Source: Planctomycetota bacterium (GTDB taxonomy: Bacteria > Planctomycetota > UBA1135 > GCA-002748355). From it: a stretch of DNA of 33,093 nucleotides. Location: NCBI GenBank assembly GCA_002685965.1, contig NYZE01000131.1, positions 1 through 33,093 of the forward strand, written 5' to 3'. Positions 7,867 through 15,352 of this stretch are shown one piece after another; position 1 is the stretch's first letter, and each line of letters opens with the position of its first letter. A program made the position numbers and the translations under genes. The notes beneath the pieces were generated by a model that saw only the letters and a program-made list of their open reading frames with translations, did no database searches and was not told the DNA's origin.

Positions 7867-8976
7867 GTGAACGTTCCTTTACTTGATACGACGCGTGGCC
7901 AGGAGTCGCTCTTCGACGAACTCAGCGCGGTCTGCGACCGGGTCATCCGTTCGGGCCGCTACATCCTCGGGCCGGAGGTCGAAGGGCTCGAGCAAGAGCT
8001 GTCGGCTTACGTGGGCGCGCAACACGGGATCGGCGTCTCGTCGGGCTCTGACGCTCTGTTGATCGCACTCAACGCGTTCGATGTTGGGCCCGGCGACGAG
8101 GTCGTGTGTCCGACCTTCACGTTCTTCGCGACCGCTGCAGCGATCTCGAGGCTCGGGGCGAAGCCGGTGTTTTGCGACTGCGACCCGGACACGTTGAATG
8201 CCCGCGCGTCCGACATCGAGGCGTGCCTGACGCCCGCAACGAAAGTGATCCTGCCGGTGCACATGTTCGGGCGCTGCCTCGACTTCGCTCCGATCGCCGA
8301 ACTCGCCAGCGCGCATGCCTTGCCCGTCGTGGAGGACGCGGCGCAGGCGGTCGGCACCAAGGGCGCCGCGGGGAGCGCGGGCAGCCTCGGTTCGGCGGCG
8401 TGCTTTTCGTTCTACCCGACCAAGAACCTGGCGGCGTTCGGCGACGGCGGCTTCGTCACGACCAACGACGCCGAGGTCGACGACAAGGTGCGCGTCTTGC
8501 GTGCGCTCGGCATGCGGCAACGCTACTACCACGAAGTCGTCGGCTGGAACTTCCGCCTCGACGCGCTGCAGGCCGCGCTCCTGCGCGTCAAGCTGCGCCG
8601 CCTCGACGAGGCCAACGCGACGCGGCGTGACAACGCGGCCCGCTACGGCGAGCTGTTCGGCGCGCACGACCTCGACGCGGTTGGGCTCCCGTCCGAGGAT
8701 CCTGGCTGCACCTGGCACCAGTACGTGGTCCGCATCCGGGACGGCCGACGCGATGCATTGCGCGAGCACCTGGCTGCCCAGGGCATCGGCACGGAGATCT
8801 ACTACCCGGTGCCACTGCACATGCAGGAGTGTTTTGCAGACCTTGGATACCGTGAGGGCGCCTTCCCGCACTCCGAGCAGGCCTCGCGCGAGGTGCTGGC
8901 GCTACCAATCTTCCCCGGGCTGAGGGAGGAGGAGATCGCCGCCGTCGTCGACGCGATCGCCGGCTTCCTTGCCTAG
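7867..8976 (+). CDS. DegT/DnrJ/EryC1/StrS-family PLP aminotransferase
   Basis: A 369-residue enzyme of the sugar-nucleotide aminotransferase family, which converts a keto-sugar nucleotide to an amino sugar with glutamate as donor and PLP as cofactor. Family landmarks are FLGP-like YILGPEVEGLEQEL, SSGSDALLIAL (phosphate-binding Gly/Ser), PTFTFFATA, VEDAAQAVG (the Asp that contacts the pyridine nitrogen), FSFYPTKNLAAFGDGG with the Schiff-base Lys at residue 186, and GWNFRLDALQAA. The start is GTG at 7867, giving VNVPLLDTTRG, which matches the usual MxVPLLDL beginning. Its place downstream of a lipoprotein and near GNAT and glycosyltransferase genes fits surface glycan synthesis, but the sugar cannot be named. 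Confidence 0.92.
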   Translation: MNVPLLDTTRGQESLFDELSAVCDRVIRSGRYILGPEVEGLEQELSAYVGAQHGIGVSSGSDALLIALNAFDVGPGDEVVCPTFTFFATAAAISRLGAKPVFCDCDPDTLNARASDIEACLTPATKVILPVHMFGRCLDFAPIAELASAHALPVVEDAAQAVGTKGAAGSAGSLGSAACFSFYPTKNLAAFGDGGFVTTNDAEVDDKVRVLRALGMRQRYYHEVVGWNFRLDALQAALLRVKLRRLDEANATRRDNAARYGELFGAHDLDAVGLPSEDPGCTWHQYVVRIRDGRRDALREHLAAQGIGTEIYYPVPLHMQECFADLGYREGAFPHSEQASREVLALPIFPGLREEEIAAVVDAIAGFLA

Positions 8977-9121
8977 GCTGTAGCCCCCAGACTCAGGGGC
9001 GCCGCATGGCGTCATGAGGTGTAGATCAAGACCTCTGAGTGCTGATTGCCGGCAGGGCACCCGGCCCTGTCGGGCCCGGTTCGCCGATCACTGCCTTCCG
9101 CGACGCCGAGGGTCGTCGTTT
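8977..9121. other. short gap between convergent genes, weak hairpin
   Basis: The 145 bases between the DegT gene and the convergent permease hold no supported gene. Bases 8983-8987 can pair with 8996-9000 around an 8-base loop, and 9063-9067 with 9072-9076 around a 4-base loop. Both stems are only five G-C pairs without a T-run, so they are at best weak terminators. Confidence 0.35.
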
Positions 9122-10249
9122 TCACTCGCCTCGACCGTGAGGAGGGATGGCAGCTCTCGCGGTGGAAGGACGACTCCTGGCCGGGCTGTCGGGATCAGCT
9201 GGACCGAGCAGGATCGCGAGCGGGCGCAGGTCCTCGGTGTGCTCGAGCATGATTTTCACGATGACCGTCAGCGGGACCGAGAGCAGCATGCCGAAGGGTC
9301 CCAGGATCCAATACCAGAGCAGCAACGAGACAAAGACGACGAGTGTCGATAGGCCGAGCTTCTGCCCCATCCATCGCGGTTCGAGGAGGTTGCCGACCAC
9401 CGCAATCACTCCGTAGCCGATGAACGTCGCGATGCCGATCCCGAGGCCGTGTAGGAGGAAAGCCAAGACGATCACAGGGACCGCCGCGATGGCGAAGCCG
9501 ATGTTCGGGATGAAGTTGAACATGGTGGCGACGAGCCCCCAGAACAGCGCCTGCTTGATGCCGAGCAAGGTGAGCATTGTGGCGACGACACCACCGGTCA
9601 GCAGGCTGATCCAGGCCTTGATGGACAAGTAGGTCGTCACTCGGCGTGTGGCTTCGCTGAATGCGTTCCTCTCCGAGTTGCGGCCGCCGAAGGCGTGAAG
9701 CAGCTTCTTCGGGAAGGCGGTCGCCTCGAACAGCATGAAGGTCGTGATTAGCATGACGACGAGGACGTTCTGGACCGTCGCGAGCGCCCCGGAGGCGGTG
9801 GAGAACAGGAAGGTCAAGAAGGTCTCTACATCGAAGACATCGGCGATGGCCTTCTTGATCGACCATTGTTTGTCGACTCTCTTGAAGTTGCGGTGCACCC
9901 AGTCGTCGACGCCAGCAACGACCTCCTTCCAGCTGTCCTTGTAGGTCGGCACGTCCTCCTTGAAGCCCGAGATCGAGTTCGCGACGATCATCGACAGCGC
10001 CATGAAGACGAGCAGCACGCCGATCACGACCATCGGCACCGCGAGCCACTCCGGCACGTGCCATTGGCGCAGTCGCTTGATGGAAGGCAGGCAGGCGATC
10101 GAGATCATCGCCGCGAACAGGACCTGAACGACGAGGTCGCTCGTGGCCTTGATCCCGGCGAGCACGACGACTGCCGCGGCCGCGGTGAGCAACAGGCGTG
10201 CTCCCGTCCCGAGCGGTGGTGCGGATGGGAGCGTGCCTTCCTTTGACAT
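9122..10249 (-). CDS. AI-2E family transporter (YdiK/TqsA/PerM-like permease)
   Basis: A 375-residue membrane protein with hydrophobic segments near residues 20-60 and 70-95, a soluble middle domain (about 95-150), and a second group of helices. The family core is unmistakable: LGIKQALFWGLVATMFNFIP, then VGNLLEPRWMGQKLGLS and WILGPFGMLLSVPLTVIVK. Members export varied small molecules, and only some move autoinducer-2, so the substrate should not be read from the name. I chose the ATG at 10249 (MSKEGTLPS); in-frame ATGs at 10261 and 10273 would add 4 or 8 residues. The last 30 residues are Pro/Arg-rich and probably disordered. It reads in the same direction as the glycosyltransferase gene, 142 bases downstream of it. 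Confidence 0.9.
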   Translation of the reverse strand: MSKEGTLPSAPPLGTGARLLLTAAAAVVVLAGIKATSDLVVQVLFAAMISIACLPSIKRLRQWHVPEWLAVPMVVIGVLLVFMALSMIVANSISGFKEDVPTYKDSWKEVVAGVDDWVHRNFKRVDKQWSIKKAIADVFDVETFLTFLFSTASGALATVQNVLVVMLITTFMLFEATAFPKKLLHAFGGRNSERNAFSEATRRVTTYLSIKAWISLLTGGVVATMLTLLGIKQALFWGLVATMFNFIPNIGFAIAAVPVIVLAFLLHGLGIGIATFIGYGVIAVVGNLLEPRWMGQKLGLSTLVVFVSLLLWYWILGPFGMLLSVPLTVIVKIMLEHTEDLRPLAILLGPADPDSPARSRPSTARAAIPPHGRGE

Positions 10250-10391
10250 GCGGCCGAGCATAACGGGCCCCAATGCCGGTCGTCCTGCACAATAGGCTCA
10301 CTCGTGCGGCGCGAGCTCCGACAAGGCTCAGAGCCTGCAGACGGTGTTCAGCTGGAACCGGGCAGTCGCGCTGCTCGAAGTCGTTGACGTG

Positions 10392-11432
10392 TCAGCGTGA
10401 GACCTGTTCGCGTGGATCTGTCGCTGGCGTCACGACGCCTACTGCCTCATTGGCAGTGGTGTTGTCGTGGCGTTCGACTGGCTTGAGCACGACCTGCTTG
10501 GGGTGCCTCACCTGATCGACGAGGAAGTCGGGGCGGCCACGCACGGCGTCGCTGATGCGCCAGACATGCTGCGCCAGGATCGCGAGCATCAGAGTCTGGA
10601 TAGCAATGGCCAGCGTGATCAGGAGCGCAGTGCCCGTCCAATCGGCGGTCTGTGATCCGAACAACTTGTTGATCAGCAACCAGCCGGCGATTGCGAACGC
10701 GATGGCGCACGTGCCGATGCCGACGTAGGTAATCAAGCGAATCGGCCACGACGAGAAGCTCAGGATCGAATCGATCGCGTTCGTGAGCCGCTTGAAGAAC
10801 GTCCATTTGGTGGCGCATGAGTTGCGCGCGTCGCGGTGGTAGGGCACGAAGGACTGCGGATAGCCGAGCCACAGCATCAGGTAGTAGGGCGTCGTATTGC
10901 CTTCTGTGATCGCCAGGTAGGAGTCGCGCACCCGGCGGCTGATCAGGAAGGTATGGACGCCCTTCTCGGGTAGGTTTGGGAGCGCGATGCGTCGCATGGC
11001 GCCGTAGAAGGCGGTGGTCATGATCTTCTTGGACGCGGGCCCCTCGTGGCTGGCCGGCACGCCCCAGACGACGTCGGTGCCGTCTTCTTCGACCTTGCGG
11101 AAGAACTCGGCGATCAGTTCGGGCGGATCCTGCAAGTCCGTGGACAGGCAGGCGTAGTAGTCGGCCTCGACGCTGCCAAGACCGCATTTGATGGCCATGT
11201 GCGAACCGAAGTTGCGCACCAGGCGCACCACCGTGACCCGGTCATCGCCGTCGGCGATGCCGCTGAGGTGGTCCGCCGAGGCATCGGTCGAGGCGTCGTC
11301 GACGAAGACGAAGCTGACATCCACTTCCTCGGCGATGGTCTCGGCGGCCAGCCGTGCGCGCTCATAGAAGCGCTCGAGGTTGCCCTCTTCGTTGTGTAGA
11401 GGCGCGACGAGCGCGAGGTGTTTCCTGGTCAC
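10392..11432 (-). CDS. family 2 glycosyltransferase, GtrB/DPM1-like, with two C-terminal membrane helices
   Basis: A 346-residue enzyme. The GT2 catalytic domain begins HLALVAPLHNEEGNLERFY and contains FVFVDDASTDAS (nucleotide-binding Asp pair), VRLVRNFGSHMAIKCGL and CLSTDLQDPPELI (a DxD-like metal-binding motif, DLQDPPE being typical of polyprenyl-phosphate transferases). Two membrane helices follow at about residues 230-255 and 270-300. Relatives such as GtrB and ArnC load a sugar onto undecaprenyl phosphate on the cytoplasmic face for later transfer to a surface glycan. The start is GTG at 11432, with a strong site GGGAGGGA at 11436-11443 three bases upstream; earlier codons in the frame do not resemble the family. 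The sugar donor is unknown. Confidence 0.9.
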   Translation of the reverse strand: MTRKHLALVAPLHNEEGNLERFYERARLAAETIAEEVDVSFVFVDDASTDASADHLSGIADGDDRVTVVRLVRNFGSHMAIKCGLGSVEADYYACLSTDLQDPPELIAEFFRKVEEDGTDVVWGVPASHEGPASKKIMTTAFYGAMRRIALPNLPEKGVHTFLISRRVRDSYLAITEGNTTPYYLMLWLGYPQSFVPYHRDARNSCATKWTFFKRLTNAIDSILSFSSWPIRLITYVGIGTCAIAFAIAGWLLINKLFGSQTADWTGTALLITLAIAIQTLMLAILAQHVWRISDAVRGRPDFLVDQVRHPKQVVLKPVERHDNTTANEAVGVVTPATDPREQVSR

Positions 11433-11873
11433 TGCTCCCTCCCTGTGTCGCCGGGACCGCGGATAGGGTAGGCGGCCAGCGAACGGCGGCGCAACAGCGG
11501 CTGCTCGGCCTGGCTGCTGCAGGCCTCCCGAGGGGTGTGCGTGCCATGGCCTCGAGCCTGTGCCCATGCAGTTGCGCGAGGCCGGCCCGCGTCCAGTCTC
11601 GCTGGCGACGTCCCCGCGACGGCTGACAAGGAGGAGGCGCCAGGTCCCCGAACAGGCGGATTTTCCCGCAAGTGCTGGGTGTTTTGCCTCTTTTTCCCCG
11701 TCGGCGCAGGTCTAGCGGATCCTCTGTGGGCGGCTATCGTAAGCTGCCCCCTCATGGCGTCCGATGGGGATGCCTCGGCCCTGCCGAAAACCCGCTCGAT
11801 TTTTGCGGACGAGTGTCCGATGCGGATACCAGCACCCGTCACCCAGATCTTCTCTCAAGGAACGGAGACCAAG
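11433..11873. other. 441-base intergenic region between divergent genes, no gene seen
   Basis: This separates the minus-strand glycosyltransferase from the plus-strand Cys-rich gene and must hold promoters for both. The only firm elements are the ribosome-binding site of the glycosyltransferase at one end and GGAG at 11864-11867 at the other. T-rich patches lie near 11690-11697 and 11801-11805. The frames that stay open here have Arg/Pro-rich products with no family resemblance. I could not find a convincing -35/-10 pair. A long leader or small RNA cannot be excluded. Confidence 0.5.
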
Positions 11874-12944
11874 TTGAAGACCATTCTCGCGATTACCATG
11901 GCCGCCGCGCTTGCCGGTGGTCTCAGCGCCCAGGAATGCAAGAAGAGCTGCGGGGCAGCGGCGAAGACCTCGCTGACCCAGCAAGACAACAAGGCCAAGC
12001 CGGGCTGCTGTGAGGCGAAGACCTCGCTGACCCAGCAAGACAACAAGGCCAAGCCGGGCTGCTGTGCGGCGCAGCAGGGGACGACCAAGAGTTCCCTGCT
12101 GGCCAAGTTCAACGCGCTCAAGCCCGAGCAGCAGAAAGAGGTCGCCACTGCCCACGGCTCGCTGCGCACGGCCTGTCCGATCGGCAGCAAGGTTTCTAGC
12201 ACCGTCGCCGCGCTGGACCGCCTCTACGGGACGGCTCTGACCTCGCTGAACAAGGTCGCCAAGGTCGACCAGATGTCTGCAGCGATCAAGGAGGACCTGG
12301 GCAAGCAGATTGCCCTGATCACCAAGCTCTCCAACCTGAACAAGGAGAACTTGACCATTCTGACCACGATTGCGAAGAAGTCGGGCCAAGTCTGCTGTGG
12401 GAGCGGCGACAAGAGCGGTGACGAGAGCTGCGACGAGAGCTGCGACAAGTCTTGTTGCAGCGCACCCAAGGACTGCCCGATCGAAGGCTCGACGAAGCTC
12501 GTCAAGGCATGGGGCGGAGCTCAGAAGGAAGTGTCGGAGTGCGCGAAGTGTGAGACGACCATGGCCTCGATGAAAAAGGACATGGGCGTCTTCAAGAAAT
12601 ATGGGATCGACCTGAAGGGCTTCACGGTCCAGCGCTTCGCCGCACAGATCCAGCTTCTCGACAAGTCCTGCGGTCAGCTCGCATGCTCGAGGGGCGGCCT
12701 CAAGGCCCGTCACTCCGAGACCATGAACGCCTGCAGCTTCACCAACGAGAACTGCACGATTGGCGTCAACGCCATCGTCGCGGCGCACAAGCTGCTGAAC
12801 GCCACGCCGTTCGCCGCCAAGAAGGCCCCGAAGAAGGCCGCCGCGAAGAAGATCACGTCGAAGACCTCGAACACGGGCGAATGCCCGGCCGTGAAGGCCG
12901 GCTGCTCTGCGTCCAAGAGCGAGTGCTCGAAGGCCAAGCAGTAA
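11874..12944 (+). CDS. secreted Cys-rich, Lys-rich hypothetical protein with an internal tandem duplication
   Basis: A 356-residue protein with a clear signal peptide: MKTILAITMAAALAGGLSA, cleavage likely before QEC. The start is TTG at 11874, six bases after GGAG. The mature part begins with Cys-rich repeats (two copies of an 18-residue unit ending KAKPGCC), then a helical domain containing ACPIGSKVSSTV and LDRLYG. A second Cys cluster follows, with ESCDESCDKSCC, then a further helical region that again begins with a CPI motif (DCPIEGSTK) and includes CAKCETTM. The tail is Lys/Ala-rich (KKAPKKAAAKK) and ends with more Cys pairs. The many paired Cys suggest disulphides or metal ions held outside the cytoplasm, and the basic tail could bind polyanions; both are inferences. 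I recognise no family. Confidence 0.75.
   Translation: MKTILAITMAAALAGGLSAQECKKSCGAAAKTSLTQQDNKAKPGCCEAKTSLTQQDNKAKPGCCAAQQGTTKSSLLAKFNALKPEQQKEVATAHGSLRTACPIGSKVSSTVAALDRLYGTALTSLNKVAKVDQMSAAIKEDLGKQIALITKLSNLNKENLTILTTIAKKSGQVCCGSGDKSGDESCDESCDKSCCSAPKDCPIEGSTKLVKAWGGAQKEVSECAKCETTMASMKKDMGVFKKYGIDLKGFTVQRFAAQIQLLDKSCGQLACSRGGLKARHSETMNACSFTNENCTIGVNAIVAAHKLLNATPFAAKKAPKKAAAKKITSKTSNTGECPAVKAGCSASKSECSKAKQ
11961..12068 (+). repeat. tandem 54-nt duplication inside the Cys-rich gene
   Basis: Two adjacent 54-base units, 11961-12014 and 12015-12068, are identical at 53 positions. The single difference changes the last codon from GAG to GCG. Each encodes 18 residues with TSLTQQDNKAKPGCC at the core. 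Near-identity at synonymous sites means a recent duplication or ongoing homogenisation. Confidence 0.95.
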
Positions 12945-12964
12945 CCACTGCCGCCTGAACGCGA

Positions 12965-13000
12965 AACCGGGGTGGCTCCGCGATGGGGGTCGCCCCGGTT
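12965..13000. terminator. hairpin between convergent genes
   Basis: Bases 12965-12976 pair with 12989-13000 as a 12-bp stem with two G-T wobbles around a 12-base loop. It lies 20 bases after the stop of the Cys-rich gene and 28 bases from the stop of the convergent MFS gene. The core AACCGGGG/CCCCGGTT is perfect. No long T-run follows, but position and strength fit a bidirectional terminator. Confidence 0.7.
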
Positions 13001-13028
13001 CTCGTTAGAGGGACAGCCCGGTGCGTTC

Positions 13029-14258
13029 CTATGTCCTGGCCCGCTTTCCTCCGGGGTAGCCGGCTGCCAGCAAGCCCAGACAAGCCAGCGCTCCCCACAT
13101 CGGCCACGAGAACAGCCCGGCGTAATTCACCACCTCGTTCCCTTCCATGTAGAGCTCGGCGATCCAGGTCGCGACCTTGCTGCCGACGATGGTACCGATG
13201 CCGACGATCACGAGATTGAACAGGCTCTGCGTGCTTGCTCGCACATCGGAGCTTGTCTCCTCGTCGACGATCATAAAGGCGACGAAGATGAAGCAGCCGA
13301 AGCACAGCCCGTGCAGCGCGATCCCGAACATCACCGCGGATGCCGATGGTATGTAGGCGAAGATCGCCATGCGTGCTGCGTAGGCTGCCAGGCCGATCGC
13401 CAGCAGGGACTTCCGCGACAGCTTCCTCGCCAAGAACGGCATGGATGCCAGCACCAAGATCTCAGCCATCTGGCCAATGGTCATCAGCCCACCTCCGCCT
13501 GCACCGAAGATGTCCGTCAACATGTCTGCGGCGCCGCCTTGGAAGTTGGTCAAGAACCCGGCCGTGTGCACGAAGTAGAACTGATGGATGCAGCTGACCG
13601 GCACGGCTAGCAAGAAGAGCATCAGCAGCGGTTGCTTGCGCACGGCCAGGATCGCCGCGAGCGTCGCACTTTTCTCGTGGCCAGGCTTTGGGGGCGTGTG
13701 CGGAAGCAGGAAGCAATACACGCCCATCACCCAGCCGAGAATCGCGCTCAGTCGAAACGCGTTAGCGCGGCCGGCGTCGAGGTCGTACTCGTCGGAGCCA
13801 GCCAGCCACTGCGAAAATCCGATGCCGACCACGATCCAGCCGATCGTTCCCCAGACGCGGACTCTCCCGAAGTCGCGGTCTCGGTCGGGCATGTGGTGGA
13901 AGGCAAGGGAGTTGGTCAACGGCAACGTCGGCGCATAGATGATCGAGTAGGCCAACGTGTAATAGCAGAAGGTCTCGTAGTCGGTGGTCGAAGCGAGCAG
14001 CCAGACGAAGGCCGCGCCGACCAGGTGGCTGACCGCGAGGAAGATCTGTGTCGGGAACCAGCGATCGGCGATCTGTCCCGCGACGAGCGGCGCAACGATC
14101 GCGCCGATCGCGCCGATCGCGAAGATGTTGCCGATCTGTCCGGGCGTGAAGCCGACGTGGCCGTGCAGATACGGCCACAGCAGTGGTAACCATGCACCCC
14201 AGATCGCGTACTGCAGGAACATCATTCCTGACAGCTTCGCGTTCAGCCCGATCGGCAT
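13029..14258 (-). CDS. MFS transporter, nucleoside:H+ symporter (NupG/XapB) family
   Basis: A 409-residue permease with about 12 hydrophobic segments. The N-terminus (LSGMMFLQYAIWGAWLPLL) and the TM5-6 region (LTNSLAFHHMPDRDRDF followed by RVRVWGTIGWIVVGI) match the NupG-like nucleoside-permease branch of the major facilitator superfamily. Planctomycetes carry many members beside sugar dehydrogenase and isomerase genes, so the true substrate may be a sugar derivative rather than a nucleoside. I chose the ATG at 14258 (MPIGLNAKLSG). The frame is open to 14396, but that stretch is better explained as the frameshifted 3' end of the isomerase gene, whose natural stop lies at 14278-14280, leaving normal operon spacing of 19 bases. 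Confidence 0.88.
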   Translation of the reverse strand: MPIGLNAKLSGMMFLQYAIWGAWLPLLWPYLHGHVGFTPGQIGNIFAIGAIGAIVAPLVAGQIADRWFPTQIFLAVSHLVGAAFVWLLASTTDYETFCYYTLAYSIIYAPTLPLTNSLAFHHMPDRDRDFGRVRVWGTIGWIVVGIGFSQWLAGSDEYDLDAGRANAFRLSAILGWVMGVYCFLLPHTPPKPGHEKSATLAAILAVRKQPLLMLFLLAVPVSCIHQFYFVHTAGFLTNFQGGAADMLTDIFGAGGGGLMTIGQMAEILVLASMPFLARKLSRKSLLAIGLAAYAARMAIFAYIPSASAVMFGIALHGLCFGCFIFVAFMIVDEETSSDVRASTQSLFNLVIVGIGTIVGSKVATWIAELYMEGNEVVNYAGLFSWPMWGALACLGLLAAGYPGGKRART

Positions 14259-14277
14259 CGGCGGTGCGCCTTGCGAG

Positions 14278-14370
14278 TCACTCACTCTGGAACGCCGCGT
14301 CGAAGGCCCTTGCGTTGCGCTCGAAGTCGAGGTCTCGCACGAAGTCGCATGCTTCCGCGGCACCGTGTTC
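14278..14370 (-). pseudogene. out-of-frame C-terminus of the TIM-barrel isomerase
   Basis: Skipping the single base at 14371 (a T on the coding strand, directly after the Arg codon of GMNR) joins the isomerase frame to a 30-residue tail. The tail begins [16 protein letters not shown], ends with RAFDAAFQSE and then TGA at 14278-14280. From memory of the family, members finish with a segment of the type REHGAxEAcxFVrxxDFxPsxxaFDAAF, which this tail matches. The extra base may be a sequencing or assembly error, a real inactivating mutation near the 3' end, or a +1 recoding site at UGA. The site CGC-UGA lacks the CUU slip codon of the prfB type, which makes recoding the least likely. Confidence 0.8.
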
Positions 14371-15325
14371 AGCGGTTCATTCCCGAGTCCTCCCACTCCA
14401 CCGTGAGCGGTCCCTCGTAACCGATGGCGTTCAGCACCCGGACGATCTCCTCGAAGTCCACCGAGCCCCGGCCCGGGGAGCGGAAGTTCCAGAACCGGCC
14501 GTCAGCGCCGAAGTCTGTATGGCCGCCGAACACCCCCGCTTGCGTGGGGACCTCAGACCACCACACGTCCTTGACGTGCACGTTGAAGATGCGGTCGGCG
14601 AACGTGCGCAGGAAGCTCAGAGAATCGACGCCTTGGTAACCGAAGTGCGACGGGTCGAAGTTGCAGCCGAAATGTGGGTGATGGTCCACTGCCGCGAGGG
14701 CGCGCGCGGCTGAGGCGATGTCGAAGGCGATCTCGCTCGGGTGTACCTCGAGGGCGAAGTGGACGTCCTGCGCGGCGAACTCGTCGAGGATCGGCTCCCA
14801 GCGGTTTGCGAAGTCCGTGAATCCGGCTTCGATTTGCCCTGGCTGCACGGGCGGGAAGGAGTAGAGCAAATGCCAGATCGAGCTGCCCGTGAAGCCGTTG
14901 ACGACTGTGCGTCCAGTGCGCGCGAGATCCTGACGCACGTTGTCAGGCGCAGCGTCGAAGAACTTGCGCGCCGCCTTGGCCGTGTCCTTCATCTCTTGCG
15001 CGGCGCGCTGGCGCACGCCTTCGGGGTCGCCGTCGCCCCAGACGTGCGGCGGCAGGATTGCTTCGTGCCGCTCGTCGATGCGATCGCATACGGCTTGTCC
15101 GACCAGGTGCGCCGAGATCGCCCATGAGCCGAGATCGTGCGCTCCTAAGAGCTCCCAGCGGTTCCCTACGTAGGCGTCGTCGGCGAGTGCCTGCTGGACG
15201 TCGAAGTGATCGCCCCAGCAAGCCAGCTCGAGCCCGTCGTAGCCGAAGGTGTTTGCCTTCGCCGCCAACGTCTCGAGCGGAAGATCGGCCCACTGGCCAG
15301 TGAACAAGCAGACGGGGCGCGGCAT
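14369..15325 (-). CDS. sugar phosphate isomerase/epimerase (xylose-isomerase-like TIM barrel), truncated by a frameshift
   Basis: A 318-residue open frame of the AP endonuclease 2/xylose-isomerase-like TIM-barrel family. Landmarks are [31 protein letters not shown] (first metal-site Glu), [13 protein letters not shown] (Glu and His ligands), [15 protein letters not shown] (Asp and His), and [10 protein letters not shown] (metal-binding His). The frame stops right after [11 protein letters not shown], where family members normally continue about 30 residues. Those residues are present in the neighbouring frame (see next entry), so the gene carries a one-base insertion. All metal-binding strands are upstream of the break, so a shortened product could still fold. 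It sits between a Gfo/Idh/MocA gene (27 bases upstream) and an MFS permease; the three probably convert and import a sugar. Confidence 0.85.
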   Translation of the reverse strand: MPRPVCLFTGQWADLPLETLAAKANTFGYDGLELACWGDHFDVQQALADDAYVGNRWELLGAHDLGSWAISAHLVGQAVCDRIDERHEAILPPHVWGDGDPEGVRQRAAQEMKDTAKAARKFFDAAPDNVRQDLARTGRTVVNGFTGSSIWHLLYSFPPVQPGQIEAGFTDFANRWEPILDEFAAQDVHFALEVHPSEIAFDIASAARALAAVDHHPHFGCNFDPSHFGYQGVDSLSFLRTFADRIFNVHVKDVWWSEVPTQAGVFGGHTDFGADGRFWNFRSPGRGSVDFEEIVRVLNAIGYEGPLTVEWEDSGMNR

Positions 15326-15352
15326 TGGCGATTCTCGGAGAGTAGGGAGAGG

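Noticed and set aside
8983-9076. Short GC hairpins between the DegT and AI-2E genes as strong terminators
   Set aside because: Stems of only five pairs and no T-run; such structures are common by chance at this GC content.
11712-12788. Long antisense frame (358 codons) over the Cys-rich gene
   Set aside because: It mirrors the plus-strand repeats, lacks a signal or known domain, and the plus-strand frame has a ribosome-binding site and signal peptide.
14366-14375. Programmed +1 frameshift of the prfB type in the isomerase
   Set aside because: The UGA is present, but the preceding codon is CGC rather than a slippery CUU, and I checked for a nearby Shine-Dalgarno-like element without finding a convincing one. 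Mutation or sequence error is simpler.
14285-14396. Longer N-terminus for the MFS permease
   Set aside because: The added residues are polar and unlike the family, and the DNA is better explained as the displaced 3' end of the isomerase gene.
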